Below the pieces are notes generated by a model that had not been told where the DNA came from, ran no database searches, and worked only from the letters and a program-made list of their open reading frames with translations. A DNA stretch of 40,201 bases from an uncultured Collinsella sp. (lineage in GTDB: Bacteria; Actinomycetota; Coriobacteriia; Coriobacteriales; Coriobacteriaceae). The stretch lies in the NCBI GenBank assembly GCA_902478995.1, contig CABSNF010000007.1, forward strand, positions 1 to 40,201. Reading direction: 5' to 3'. The translations under genes were made by a program, and so were the position numbers. Of this stretch, positions 24,035-32,368 are shown one piece after another. Position 1 is the first letter of the stretch. Each line of letters starts with the position of its first letter.

Positions 24035-27000
24035 ATGTTGGAGCTCAAAGGTATTTGCAAAAGATACGTTACGCAGTCGTTTACGCAGGTGGCGCTCGAC
24101 AGCGTAAGCCTGTCTTTTCGCGATAACGAGTTCGTGGCCATTCTGGGTCCCTCGGGCTCGGGTAAAACCACGATGCTCAACGTTATCGGCGGACTCGATC
24201 ATTTCGATTCTGGCGACCTGCTGATCGACGGTATTTCGACTAAGGATTTTCACGATCGCGATTGGGATGCCTACCGCAACAACCGCATCGGCTTTGTTTT
24301 CCAAAGCTATAACCTCATTCCGCATCAGACCATTTTGGAAAACGTGGAGTTGGCGCTTACGCTCACGGGCGTGGGGCATGCCGAGCGCCGCCAGCGTGCG
24401 CGCGAGGCGTTGGAGAAAGTCGGCCTGGGCGAGCACGTTAACAAGCGCCCGAGCCAGCTATCGGGCGGACAGATGCAGCGCGTGGCCATCGCCCGCGCCC
24501 TGATTAACGATCCCGAGATCGTGCTGGCAGACGAGCCGACCGGCGCTTTGGACTCAACGACATCCGTACAGGTCATGGATCTGCTCAAGGACGTGGCGCG
24601 CGACCGCCTGGTTATCATGGTCACGCACAATCCCGAGCTGGCGTACCAATATGCCACGCGCATTGTCAACCTGGCGGACGGCAAGATCACCGACGATTCC
24701 GATCCCTTCGATGTCGCTGACGCCACGCGCCGCGAGGCCAAGCCTACGCGCAAAACCTCGATGAGCTTTGTGACGGCGCTGGGGCTTTCTGCCCGCAACC
24801 TTATGACCAAGAAGGGTCGCATGGCCATGACTGCCTTTGCGGGCTCGATTGGCATTATCGGTATCGCGGCGATCTTGGCGCTGTCCAATGGCGTAAACGG
24901 TTACATCAAAAAGGTCGAGGAGGATACGCTCTCGAGCTACCCGCTCACCATTTCCAAGCAGGATTACGACCTGTCGTCCATGATGGGCGGTCAGGGGGCT
25001 ACCGATGAGGAGGCATCCAAGGGCGAGGGCTCGTCCGATGACGCCATCGGTGGCAAGGCTAAGGGGACCGATAAGATTCCCGTGGTCACAGCCGTAAAGG
25101 ATATGTTCGCAAGTGTTAAATCTAACGATATGACGAGCTTTAAGGCATGGCTTGACGGCGGCGGCGACGGCATCGATAAAGAAGTCAACGCTATCCAGTA
25201 CGGCTACGGCGTGACGCCGGTTGTCTATCGTGCGGGCAAGGGCGACGAGAAGCCCGTCTGGCTGGTGCCCAACGCCATGACCGAGGCCATGAGCGGAGGC
25301 GCGAGCTCGGCGGCAACGGTGAGCATGGAATCCATGGGAACCTCGGTCTTTAACGAGATGATTGACGACCAGAGCCTGCTCGACAGCCAGTACGATGTCG
25401 TCGCCGGTCATTGGCCCACGTCTGCCAACGAAGCCGTGATGGTGCTTTCGAGCCGCGGTACGGTGGGCGACTACACGCTCTATAGCATCGGTGCGCTGGA
25501 TATCGATGAGCTCAACGGTCTGGTAAACAGCGCCATGACGGCTGACGGTGGGGTCAAAGCACCCGAGACCGGTACCGACTTTACCTACGACGATGCGCTG
25601 TCCACGACGTTTAAGATGCTGTCGCCGGCCGATGTCTATCGCAAAAACGAAGAGACCGGCATATGGACCGACATGTCTGGTGATGCCGACTTTATGGCCG
25701 CCAAGGTTGCCGACGGTATCGACGTGCACATTGTGGGCGTGGTGCGACCTAACGAGACGGCCAATGCGAGCGCGTTGTCTCCGGGCATTGCCTATACGCA
25801 TGCGCTGACTCGCCGGCTTATGGAGCGCGCCGCCGATTCGCAGATTGTGCAGGAGCAACTCGCCCGCCCCGAGACGGATGTCTTTACGGGCAAGTCTTTC
25901 GATGAACTGCAGGGCGAGGCCAAGCAAGGCGTGGATTTGGGCAGCATGTTCAGTGTGGACGAGGCGGCGCTCAAGAGTGCGTTCTCGTTCGATGCGTCTG
26001 CGCTCTCGGGTGTTGCCGGCGGTATGGACCTGTCGGGTCTTGATTTGTCCGGGCTGGATATTGACCTTTCGGGCGTTGGCAAGGACATCGACTTCAGCGA
26101 CATCATGGCAAAAGCACCGGCCCCAGATTTCTCGGGCATCTTTGACGGTCTGGAACTCACGCCCGAGCAAATGCAGCAGGTGGGAACACTAGCCAACCAA
26201 CTGTTTGAGGGCTTTTTGCAGTCTGATCAGTTTAAGGCGCTGACACCCGAAGATCTTAAAGACGCGTCAAAGCTCGCTGCCGCATTCTCGACGTATCTTG
26301 AAAATGATGCCGCAGCCCAGCAAATCCTGGCCCAGCTCAAAGCGCTCGGCGGCGATGCCTTGGCCGAGCGCCTGCAACAGGCGATGACCGACTATGTCCA
26401 AAAGCAGCTGACTCCGTATCTGCAGCAGGCAATGGATCAGGTGATGAAGTCGATCAGCGATCAGATTGCGGCGACGGTGTCAGCTCAGCTCAAGGCAGGC
26501 GCAGCAGGGCTCATGGGCCAGATGGCGACGCGGATGTCGTCGAGTTTTGCTAGCCTGGCGAGCGCCATGCGCGTGGATGCGAGTGCCTTTGCTCATGCCA
26601 TTCACTTCAACATGGACGCCGAGGACCTGAGCTCGCTCATGATGAGCTATGCCAAGGCGTCGAAGCTCACCTACGATAACAATCTGACCACACTGGGCTA
26701 TGCGGACGAGGCCGACCCCATCTCGGTCAAGATTTTCCCGCGCGACTTTGAGGCCAAGGAGCGCGTACTCGATCACATCGATGCGTACAACAAGCAGGTC
26801 AAAGCCGCTGGTCACGATGAACAGGCAATCTCGTACACCGACTACATGGGTATCATCATGGGCTCGGTGACCGACATCGTGAACACCATCAGCTTGGTGC
26901 TCATCGCATTCGTGAGTATCAGCCTGGTGGTGAGCTCCATCATGATCGGCATCATCACGTACATCAGCGTGCTGGAGCGCAAGAAGGAGATTGGCATCCT

Positions 27001-27289
27001 GCGCGCGATCGGCGCGTCAAAGCGTAACGTGGCCAACGTATTCAATGCCGAGACCTTTATCGAGGGCCTCATTGCCGGCGTCTTTGCTGTTGTCGTCGTG
27101 GTGGCCGTGAGCTTTCCGGTTAATGCCTGGGCGCTTGCTGCCAAACAGGTACCCAATCTGATGAGCCTGCCCGTGCAGGATGCGCTGGTGCTCATTGCGA
27201 TTTCGGTGCTGTTGACGGTCGTTGCCGGCCTGCTGCCCGCCCGCAGCGCGTCCAGGAAGGATCCCGTGGAGGCCCTGCGCTCTGAATAA
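24035..27289 (+). CDS. MacB-like ABC transporter: fused ATPase and FtsX-type permease with giant ectodomain
   Basis: The 1084-aa product starts at the ATG at 24035, nine bases after GGAGAGG. ATPase domain 1-220: GPSGSGKTT (38-46), LSGGQMQRVAIARAL, VLADEPTGALD and the H-loop VTHNPEL. Helix 1 is near 265-285, an ectodomain of roughly 650 residues follows, and then three C-terminal helices with LERKKEIGILRAIGASKRNV between them, the MacB/FtsX pattern. The ectodomain contains LSGLDLSGLDIDLSGVG, a leucine-rich turn repeat, and long helical segments (LQQAMTDYVQKQLTPYLQQA). Such pumps act by mechanotransmission on peptides or lipids. No partner or regulator is adjacent, so the substrate is unknown. 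Confidence 0.9.
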   Translation: MLELKGICKRYVTQSFTQVALDSVSLSFRDNEFVAILGPSGSGKTTMLNVIGGLDHFDSGDLLIDGISTKDFHDRDWDAYRNNRIGFVFQSYNLIPHQTILENVELALTLTGVGHAERRQRAREALEKVGLGEHVNKRPSQLSGGQMQRVAIARALINDPEIVLADEPTGALDSTTSVQVMDLLKDVARDRLVIMVTHNPELAYQYATRIVNLADGKITDDSDPFDVADATRREAKPTRKTSMSFVTALGLSARNLMTKKGRMAMTAFAGSIGIIGIAAILALSNGVNGYIKKVEEDTLSSYPLTISKQDYDLSSMMGGQGATDEEASKGEGSSDDAIGGKAKGTDKIPVVTAVKDMFASVKSNDMTSFKAWLDGGGDGIDKEVNAIQYGYGVTPVVYRAGKGDEKPVWLVPNAMTEAMSGGASSAATVSMESMGTSVFNEMIDDQSLLDSQYDVVAGHWPTSANEAVMVLSSRGTVGDYTLYSIGALDIDELNGLVNSAMTADGGVKAPETGTDFTYDDALSTTFKMLSPADVYRKNEETGIWTDMSGDADFMAAKVADGIDVHIVGVVRPNETANASALSPGIAYTHALTRRLMERAADSQIVQEQLARPETDVFTGKSFDELQGEAKQGVDLGSMFSVDEAALKSAFSFDASALSGVAGGMDLSGLDLSGLDIDLSGVGKDIDFSDIMAKAPAPDFSGIFDGLELTPEQMQQVGTLANQLFEGFLQSDQFKALTPEDLKDASKLAAAFSTYLENDAAAQQILAQLKALGGDALAERLQQAMTDYVQKQLTPYLQQAMDQVMKSISDQIAATVSAQLKAGAAGLMGQMATRMSSSFASLASAMRVDASAFAHAIHFNMDAEDLSSLMMSYAKASKLTYDNNLTTLGYADEADPISVKIFPRDFEAKERVLDHIDAYNKQVKAAGHDEQAISYTDYMGIIMGSVTDIVNTISLVLIAFVSISLVVSSIMIGIITYISVLERKKEIGILRAIGASKRNVANVFNAETFIEGLIAGVFAVVVVVAVSFPVNAWALAAKQVPNLMSLPVQDALVLIAISVLLTVVAGLLPARSASRKDPVEALRSE

Positions 27290-27319
27290 TGTGACAAGGG
27301 ACGGTCCCTTTGTCACATT
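27288..27319. repeat. TGTGACAAAGGGAC palindrome, copy 1
   Basis: AATGTGACAAGGGA (27288-27301) pairs with TCCCTTTGTCACATT (27305-27319) with one bulged base. It overlaps the ABC stop codon and may double as a transcription terminator. A related copy is at 29179. Confidence 0.75.
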
Positions 27320-27334
27320 GAGCGGCTTATGAAT

Positions 27335-27518
27335 TCGAGGTCTAATACTTTTCCGAGAAGTGAACGAGTCAAAATGGACCCCCGAAGCGTCGACACTTTT
27401 GAGATGCAATTTCCTGCGGTTTTGATTGTTGAATCCTGCGGTTTTGGCGTCAGAAAATGTCGATGCTTAGGGGGTCCAAATACAGCCGTTCACTTCTCGG
27501 AAAAGTATTAGACCTCGA
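27335..27518. repeat. Hairpin (MITE-like) element A, 184 bp
   Basis: Terminal arms of 32 bp are perfectly complementary (27335-27366 and 27487-27518). Inside, GGACCCCCGAAGCGTCGACA pairs imperfectly with TGTCGATGCTTAGGGGGTCC. The loop contains two direct copies of TCCTGCGGTTTTG. The whole unit folds into one long interrupted stem on either strand. There is no ORF. A related element lies at 28921. It is probably a non-autonomous mobile or structured RNA element; the class is not known to me. Confidence 0.8.
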
Positions 27519-27560
27519 GATATAGACGATGTTTGCGAGCGGCAATTAGAGCGTAAGCCT

Positions 27561-28694
27561 TTAGTTCTTCTTTGCAGAGAGCATGAGCCTAATTTCCGGG
27601 TGGGTGTATTCGTCGAACTCTTCCTTGGGCTCGGTGTCAAAGGTGTAGTATGACTTGATAGATTCGTCCTCCGTCTTGATGCTGATTTCTTCATATAGGG
27701 ATCCGGCTAAAAATGCCTGTTTAAATTCATCCGACAGGCTGCATGGCGTGAGGAGGTCCGGTGTGGCAACGGAAATGTCCAACCCGTTGAGCGGGGCGCA
27801 GAGCGTCGCGATATCCTGCTCGGCGCGGGCGAGGTTGTCTGCGAGGCTTGCCTCGGGGTCAATCTGACTGGTGTAATCGACGTCCGTGAGCATGCCGTCT
27901 GCATCAAAAGAAAGGTAGACATAGACTGCTTGAGCGCCGAGGTCATTATCGCGCAGATAGCCGATAATGCGGTAGCCGTAGTCGTGATACGACTCGTATG
28001 GGTCGTCTGCCGCGACGCGTTCGCACACGGGCTCCAAGGCATCTTGCGCGATGGCGATCTGCTCGGCGGCTGCAGCCTTTCTTGCCTGAAGCTCGTTATT
28101 TCCCTGGACAAACTGCGGGATGTAGACGCCAAGCAGCACAATGACGGGCAACACCGCGAGAGCCATGATCTGCTTCTTGACGCTTGGGATCGTCACGCCG
28201 TATGCATTTGCCATGGCCTCGGCATTGCTCGAGGTTTCGGCCAGCACGTCTGCCGCCGTGGCGACTGCCCCTACGGCGCTGGCAACCTCGGCGGCACCGC
28301 CCAGGTTGCGCACGAGATCGTTATCGCTGTTCTTGAGCAGGCGGCCGGCAGCTTGCGTGGCAAGCACGCCGGCGACCTCCGCGGAACGGTCCTCGTTGGT
28401 CTGGGCCACCGCAAGCCTGCTCTGCAGCCCCTTCCACTGTTTGCCCTGCATTCCAAAGCGCGGCGCAAGAGCGCAATAGCAAAAGATGGCGAGTTCGATT
28501 ACGGTGAGTGCGATAGCGGTATATATGCCCGCGGGTTGGAATTCCTTTTGATGGAACGCGATATCGTTGATCATTTGGAGCGGCAACATCAACAGGCATG
28601 CCACGAACGACATGACGAGTGCGGTCGCTGCGATCTTGGGGTACGTGCAGTACCGCTGGATGCGTTTCTTTTCTTGTTCGGTGAGCTGCTGCAT
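27561..28694 (-). CDS. Uncharacterised membrane protein
   Basis: The 377-aa product (ATG at 28694 after GAGG; ATG at 28712 is the alternative) has N-terminal helices at about 20-45 and 55-75 (TAIALTVIELAIFCYCALAP), a cytoplasmic alanine-rich helical region (VAGVLATQAAGRLLKN, EVASAVGAVATAADVLAE), a third helix at about 190-210 (IMALAVLPVIVLLGVYIPQFV), then an extracytoplasmic C-terminal domain of about 170 residues with many acidic residues and YESYHDYGYRIIGYLRDND. I recognise no family. It is bracketed by two hairpin elements (27335 and 28921). No terminator other than element A follows it. Confidence 0.75.
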   Translation of the reverse strand: MQQLTEQEKKRIQRYCTYPKIAATALVMSFVACLLMLPLQMINDIAFHQKEFQPAGIYTAIALTVIELAIFCYCALAPRFGMQGKQWKGLQSRLAVAQTNEDRSAEVAGVLATQAAGRLLKNSDNDLVRNLGGAAEVASAVGAVATAADVLAETSSNAEAMANAYGVTIPSVKKQIMALAVLPVIVLLGVYIPQFVQGNNELQARKAAAAEQIAIAQDALEPVCERVAADDPYESYHDYGYRIIGYLRDNDLGAQAVYVYLSFDADGMLTDVDYTSQIDPEASLADNLARAEQDIATLCAPLNGLDISVATPDLLTPCSLSDEFKQAFLAGSLYEEISIKTEDESIKSYYTFDTEPKEEFDEYTHPEIRLMLSAKKN

Positions 28695-28712
28695 GGGGGC
28701 CTCGATCCTCAT

Positions 28713-28920
28713 CGTTTTCGGGGGCGATGCGCACGCGCTCTTTAGTATAAATGAGTGGGGCGTCTATTATTCAAACATAGTGTCAACAGCGTGGTGTTGG
28801 TGGTCGTCGCGATCATGAACGTCGTTTTTGGAGCACGGAGTCGCTGTCGTGGGGCGAATGACGCGCAAGGGGGTTGCCGTGGGACAGTCTCTCACTGTTT
28901 GTGAGCGCCAGCAAATCGAA
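28713..28920. other. Intergenic region upstream of the membrane-protein gene
   Basis: About 200 bases without a recognisable gene. On the minus strand it must hold the promoter of the membrane-protein gene; TTTATACTAAAG (near 28740-28751) gives a possible TATACT -10 box. I see no -35 I trust. Confidence 0.4.
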
Positions 28921-29094
28921 GGTGAATGGTTTTCAGAGAAGTGAACGACCTATTCTGGACCCCTGAAGCATTCGCACTTTTGGATGCAAAAACCGTAGGA
29001 TTTGAGCGACAAAACCGCAGGAAATGCCTCTCCAAAAGTGTCGATGCTTCGGGGATCCGATTTCACTCGTTCACTTCGCGGAAAACCATTCGCC
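28921..29094. repeat. Hairpin (MITE-like) element B, 174 bp
   Basis: The terminal arms 28921-28947 and 29068-29094 match at 24 of 27 positions plus one G-T pair. The inner arms GGACCCCTGAAGCATTCGCA and its partner near 29036-29058 correspond to those of element A. The loop carries AAAACCGCAGGA and AAACCGTAGGA, the complement of element A's TCCTGCGGTTTT, so the loop is inverted relative to A. AGAAGTGAACG is shared exactly by both left arms. Confidence 0.8.
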
Positions 29095-29178
29095 TTCGTT
29101 GCGTGAGGCGACGGATGGAAGGGTGATTATCGTCAAGCTGCTACCTCTGCCTTGTGAATCATCTGGAGCACAAGGCAT

Positions 29179-29215
29179 AATGCATGTGACAAAGGGGCGG
29201 TCCCTTTGCCGCATT
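29179..29215. repeat. TGTGACAAAGGGAC palindrome, copy 2 (degenerate)
   Basis: AATGCATGTGACAAAGGGGCGG then TCCCTTTGCCGCATT, related to the palindrome at 27288 but with arm mismatches. It lies 14 bases before the dihydrouridine synthase start, so it would be in that gene's leader. Confidence 0.65.
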
Positions 29216-29228
29216 GATCTGAGAGCAG

Positions 29229-30188
29229 ATGTTGATGATTCTTTCGCTTGCCCCCATGGAGGGGATTACCGGGCATGTGTTCCGTCGCGTGCATGCGGAG
29301 TGCTTCGGCGCGCTCGATTGCTATTACACGCCGTTTTTGCCGCCGCCGCGGGTGGGAAACCGCTTTGGCGGCAAGGCGTTTAAGGAGATTGATCCTGCCA
29401 ATAACCAGGGGCTCAACGTAGTGCCTCAGCTGATGTCCAAGAACGCGGACGAGTTTGTGTGGGCGGCACAGGTGCTCGCCGACATGGGTTATCGCGAGGT
29501 CAATCTCAACTTGGGTTGTCCTTCGGGAACGGTTGTTGCCAAGGGCAAAGGATCGGGCTTTCTGCGCAACCTCGACGAGCTCGAGGTGTTCTTGAGCGAC
29601 GTGTGCGAGCGGTCGCCGTTGCCGGTGTCGGTAAAAACCAGGCTGGGGTTGGAACGCGATGACGAGTATGAGCGTGTGCTCGATCTGTACTGCCGCATGC
29701 CGCTGGCAGAGCTGATCGTGCATCCGCGCGTACAAAAGGACCGCTATACGGGCACGCCGCGCAAGGAGTTCTATGGCGAAACGCTGGAGCGTGCGCCGTT
29801 TCCGGTGGCATACAACGGCGACATTTTTGATCTTGAGGATATGGACGCGCTGGTGGAGGCCTATCCCGGCACGCGCCATGTGATGTTGGGGCGCGGCCTG
29901 CTCGCGAACCCCGCTCTGGCTCGTATGGTCAACGGCGGTCCTGCTGCCACGGCAGCCGAACTGCAGCGTTTCCACGACATGCTATTCGCGGCCTATGCAG
30001 AAGAGATTGGTGGCAATGCGGTCTTTCGCATGAAGGAGTGGTGGTTCTACGCCAAATGCGCCTTCGCCGATCACGCTACCGTTCACAAACTCGTACGCAA
30101 GACTAAAAAGGTCGACGAATACCGCGCCGCCGTCGAGCGCGTCTTTCGCGAGCAGCCACTTGCACCCATAGCCCGCTTCCACGGCTAG
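29229..30188 (+). CDS. dus: tRNA-dihydrouridine synthase
   Basis: The 319-aa FMN enzyme reduces uridine to dihydrouridine in tRNA D-loops using NADPH. The TIM-barrel signature MILSLAPMEGITGHVFR is at the N-terminus, the catalytic cysteine is C97 in NLNLGCPSGTVVAKGKGSGFL (seen in two parts), KTRLG follows, then HPRVQKDRYTG and the FMN phosphate loop NGDIFDLEDM..VMLGRGLLANPAL. The start is either the ATG at 29229 or at 29235; the ribosome-binding site (GAGAG) is weak. It is monocistronic and followed by a palindromic repeat. The subfamily (DusA/B/C) cannot be told. Confidence 0.93.
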   Translation: MLMILSLAPMEGITGHVFRRVHAECFGALDCYYTPFLPPPRVGNRFGGKAFKEIDPANNQGLNVVPQLMSKNADEFVWAAQVLADMGYREVNLNLGCPSGTVVAKGKGSGFLRNLDELEVFLSDVCERSPLPVSVKTRLGLERDDEYERVLDLYCRMPLAELIVHPRVQKDRYTGTPRKEFYGETLERAPFPVAYNGDIFDLEDMDALVEAYPGTRHVMLGRGLLANPALARMVNGGPAATAAELQRFHDMLFAAYAEEIGGNAVFRMKEWWFYAKCAFADHATVHKLVRKTKKVDEYRAAVERVFREQPLAPIARFHG

Positions 30189-30193
30189 CTAGC

Positions 30194-30242
30194 CATTGGA
30201 GACGTTCTTTAACGACTAGTCATTTAAGAACGTCCCCGATGA
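30194..30242. repeat. GACGTTCTT palindrome, full copy
   Basis: CATTGGAGACGTTCTTTAA, the spacer CGACTAGTCAT, then TTAAGAACGTCCCCGATG: complementary arms with two mismatches. It sits between convergent genes (dus and glutaredoxin), so it probably also terminates transcription. The first 27 bases recur at 37077 with two differences. Confidence 0.75.
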
Positions 30243-30252
30243 ATATGTTGCA

Positions 30253-30498
30253 CTAGAGCAGGTTCTTCTGTACCCATGCGATGATGTCGCTCGATTCGTA
30301 GAGCGGCTTTCCGTCGATGAATAGGCAGGGAACCTGGCGTTTTCCGCCGACGGCGATGAGTGTCTGCTCGGCATCGGAATCGGTCGAGATATTGCGCTCG
30401 GGAATGGTCACGCCGTTATCGGCAAGGAAACGCTTGACCTTTATGCAATACGGGCAGCCGGTCATAACGTAGAGCACGAGCTCGTGATTAGTAGCCAT
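30253..30498 (-). CDS. Glutaredoxin
   Basis: The 81-aa glutaredoxin-fold protein starts at 30498 (GGAG four bases upstream; the 13-residue extension to 30537 is unlikely). The redox motif is CPYC in VLYVMTGCPYCIKVKRFL, with the cis-proline region RQVPCLFIDG and the helix-capping LYESSDIIAW. It reduces disulfides or mixed disulfides in the cytosol. The CPYC plus VPCLFIDG layout fits class I dithiol glutaredoxins. It follows the TipAS regulator on the same strand, 50 bases downstream. Confidence 0.92.
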   Translation of the reverse strand: MATNHELVLYVMTGCPYCIKVKRFLADNGVTIPERNISTDSDAEQTLIAVGGKRQVPCLFIDGKPLYESSDIIAWVQKNLL

Positions 30499-30549
30499 AG
30501 GTCTCCAATCGGTTGAGGTTTTGATTGAAATACCCAAAGCCGCCGCGGT

Positions 30550-31377
30550 CTATGCGCGCGCCAACGACGACTCGATGGCCTGTACCAGAAACGCCGTGGC
30601 TCCGGTGCCACAGGGCTTGTCGTAGTAGTCGATAAAGCGCCGATCGGCAAGATAGCCGTGGGCGAGGCCCAGGTATGCTTCGTCTTGGGGTTCGTGTCCC
30701 CAGTTGAGACCAATCCAACGACGATGCATCGCGACGAGCTTGCGAGCCTCGCTTCCATCCGCATCGCCGTCGCCCATGGCAATCGAGAGCTGACCCAGAA
30801 TTGCGCGTTCAAGTTCTTTCATGTCATTCCATGTCTCGGGATCCATGTCCAGTAACGTTTCGTTTGCTGCATCGATAGCCTCATCGCCATAGCGCGCCCG
30901 CGCTTCGGCGCCGTAGCGCTCCTCGTTTTCCTGCACGGTGTGCCAGCGCTCCAGTTGCGGCAGGACGGCGCCCATGAGCGAGACGGCTTCGTCGAGCGAC
31001 ATGCCGGTGTTTTGCGCCAGCCGCGGGGCACAATCCTCAATCATCGCCTCCATCGTGGTCTCGTAGGTGTACTTGCCGTGGTCGTAGCACCACTTGCAGT
31101 AATGGTCGGTCGTGGCGCCCGTGGCATCGGTGCCGCAGTCGTCGGGCGTGAGTATCATGCCGCAGCTCTGGCAATAATGCTCGGGCATTTCGAGCAGATG
31201 AGACAGAGGCTCGCCGGTCACGGCGGCAATGAGCTTCATCATGTCGATGCCCGGGGTGACTTCGCCGCGCTCCCAACGGCTGACGGCTTGGCGTGTGACG
31301 AAGAGCTTGGCGGCGAGCTGCTCTTGGGTAAGGTGATGGGCGCGACGGATGGCAATGAGCTTTTCTGCAAAGGCCAT
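30550..31377 (-). CDS. XRE regulator with zinc ribbon and TipAS-like ligand domain
   Basis: This 275-aa protein has three parts. Residues 1-60 are an XRE helix-turn-helix (LTQEQLAAKLFVTRQAVSRWERG). Residues 68-105 are a zinc ribbon with HYCQSCGMIL and HYCKWCYDHGKY (CxxC pairs). Residues 150-275 resemble the TipAS antibiotic-recognition domain (EERYGAEARARYGDEAID, LDMDPETWNDM, GWGH-like LNWGHEPQDEAYLGLAHGY, DRRFIDYYDK). TipAS normally follows a MerR domain and binds thiopeptides. Here an XRE domain replaces it. The start at 31377 has AAAGGAG upstream. The likely role is a ligand-dependent regulator, perhaps of its own gene and the glutaredoxin. Confidence 0.85.
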   Translation of the reverse strand: MAFAEKLIAIRRAHHLTQEQLAAKLFVTRQAVSRWERGEVTPGIDMMKLIAAVTGEPLSHLLEMPEHYCQSCGMILTPDDCGTDATGATTDHYCKWCYDHGKYTYETTMEAMIEDCAPRLAQNTGMSLDEAVSLMGAVLPQLERWHTVQENEERYGAEARARYGDEAIDAANETLLDMDPETWNDMKELERAILGQLSIAMGDGDADGSEARKLVAMHRRWIGLNWGHEPQDEAYLGLAHGYLADRRFIDYYDKPCGTGATAFLVQAIESSLARA

Positions 31378-31505
31378 AGCGGCTCCTTTCTGCTGGTTGA
31401 TGGCTTAAGCATACGCGGCGGCAGACGCCCTTCCAAGCAACCGTTGGTTGCACGACGGGCGACCGCGGCGAAGAATTGCGCGCAACGCCCCAGGCCTCCA
31501 TGCCG

Positions 31506-31511
31506 TACAAT
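31506..31511 (+). promoter_or_regulatory. -10 box suggesting a leaderless trmO transcript
   Basis: TACAAT lies seven bases before the ATG at 31519, placing the expected transcription start on or next to that codon. No ribosome-binding site is visible. No clear -35. Confidence 0.45.
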
Positions 31512-31518
31512 GACCAGC

Positions 31519-32256
31519 ATGGAACCTATTGCACACATACATACCGACCTGCCGCAGAAGTTCGGCATTCCGCGCAACAGCTTTTTGGCGCCCCATCTGC
31601 AGGGACGCATCGTCTTTGAGCCGGAATTTGCCTCCAACGCAGCGGTTGAGGGCCTGGACTCCTTCTCTCACCTATGGCTGCTGTGGCGCTTCGAAAACGG
31701 AACGCCCGGCGGCACGGCTAAGGACATAGCCGCCGATGCCAAAACGCAGGACAGGTCCGGCACCAACGCAAAATGGTCGAAAACCGTGCGCCCGCCGCGT
31801 CTGGGCGGAGCCGAACGTGTGGGAGTGTTTGCCACGCGCAGTCCGTTTCGCCCTAATCCCATCGGGCTCACCTGCGTCAAGCTTGATCGTGTCGAGCTCA
31901 CCGACGATGGCCCCATCATCCATGTGTTGGGGGCCGACCTGCGCGACGGTACGCCCATCTACGACATCAAGCCCTACATTCCGTTTGCGGACTGCCACCC
32001 GGATGCGACCGGAGGCTGGATCGAGGATGCTCCGTGGCAAGAGCTCGATGTTGAGTTTCCGCAAGCACTGCAGGATATGGTCCCGCCCGCAAAGCTCCCC
32101 GGCTTGGTCGAGGTCCTTCGCCAAGACCCGCGCCGCGCGGGCAGCAAGCACGAGCCACACCGCGTCTATCATCTGGCTTTCGCTGGGCTCGACATATCGT
32201 TTACGGTCGATGAAACCCAGCTAACCGTAGTTGCCGTCACCGACGCGCGAGACTAA
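31519..32256 (+). CDS. trmO: tRNA (t6A37) N6-methyltransferase TrmO
   Basis: The 245-aa TsaA-like beta-barrel enzyme methylates N6-threonylcarbamoyladenosine at tRNA position 37, using S-adenosylmethionine. Motifs: HIHTDLPQKFGIPRN and LAPHLQGRIVFEP at the N-terminus, LDSFSHLWLLWRF, the signature FATRSPFRPNPIGLTCVKL, then DLRDGTPIYDIKPYIPFAD. The C-terminal helical subdomain (EVLRQDPRRAGSKHEPH, VYHLAFAGLDISFTVD) is present. The ATG at 31519 is preferred to 31510 because a TACAAT box overlaps the latter; the long open frame upstream is the antisense shadow of the TipAS gene. Confidence 0.93.
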   Translation: MEPIAHIHTDLPQKFGIPRNSFLAPHLQGRIVFEPEFASNAAVEGLDSFSHLWLLWRFENGTPGGTAKDIAADAKTQDRSGTNAKWSKTVRPPRLGGAERVGVFATRSPFRPNPIGLTCVKLDRVELTDDGPIIHVLGADLRDGTPIYDIKPYIPFADCHPDATGGWIEDAPWQELDVEFPQALQDMVPPAKLPGLVEVLRQDPRRAGSKHEPHRVYHLAFAGLDISFTVDETQLTVVAVTDARD

Positions 32257-32368
32257 CCAACCATTCGTCCGCACCCGTCAAATTAAGCGCCAAACCCCAT
32301 GCCAAAACCGCCCACGCTGGTGGACAATAACGCCTACCAAAACAATCCACTTCGCACGGGAGCTCAGC

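Noticed and set aside
24554..26170. 538-codon minus-strand ORF
   Set aside because: Antisense to the ABC transporter, histidine- and arginine-rich, without a recognisable domain.
30940..31518. N-terminal extension of the TrmO frame
   Set aside because: It overlaps the TipAS regulator on the opposite strand; TrmO homologues start near HIHTDLP.
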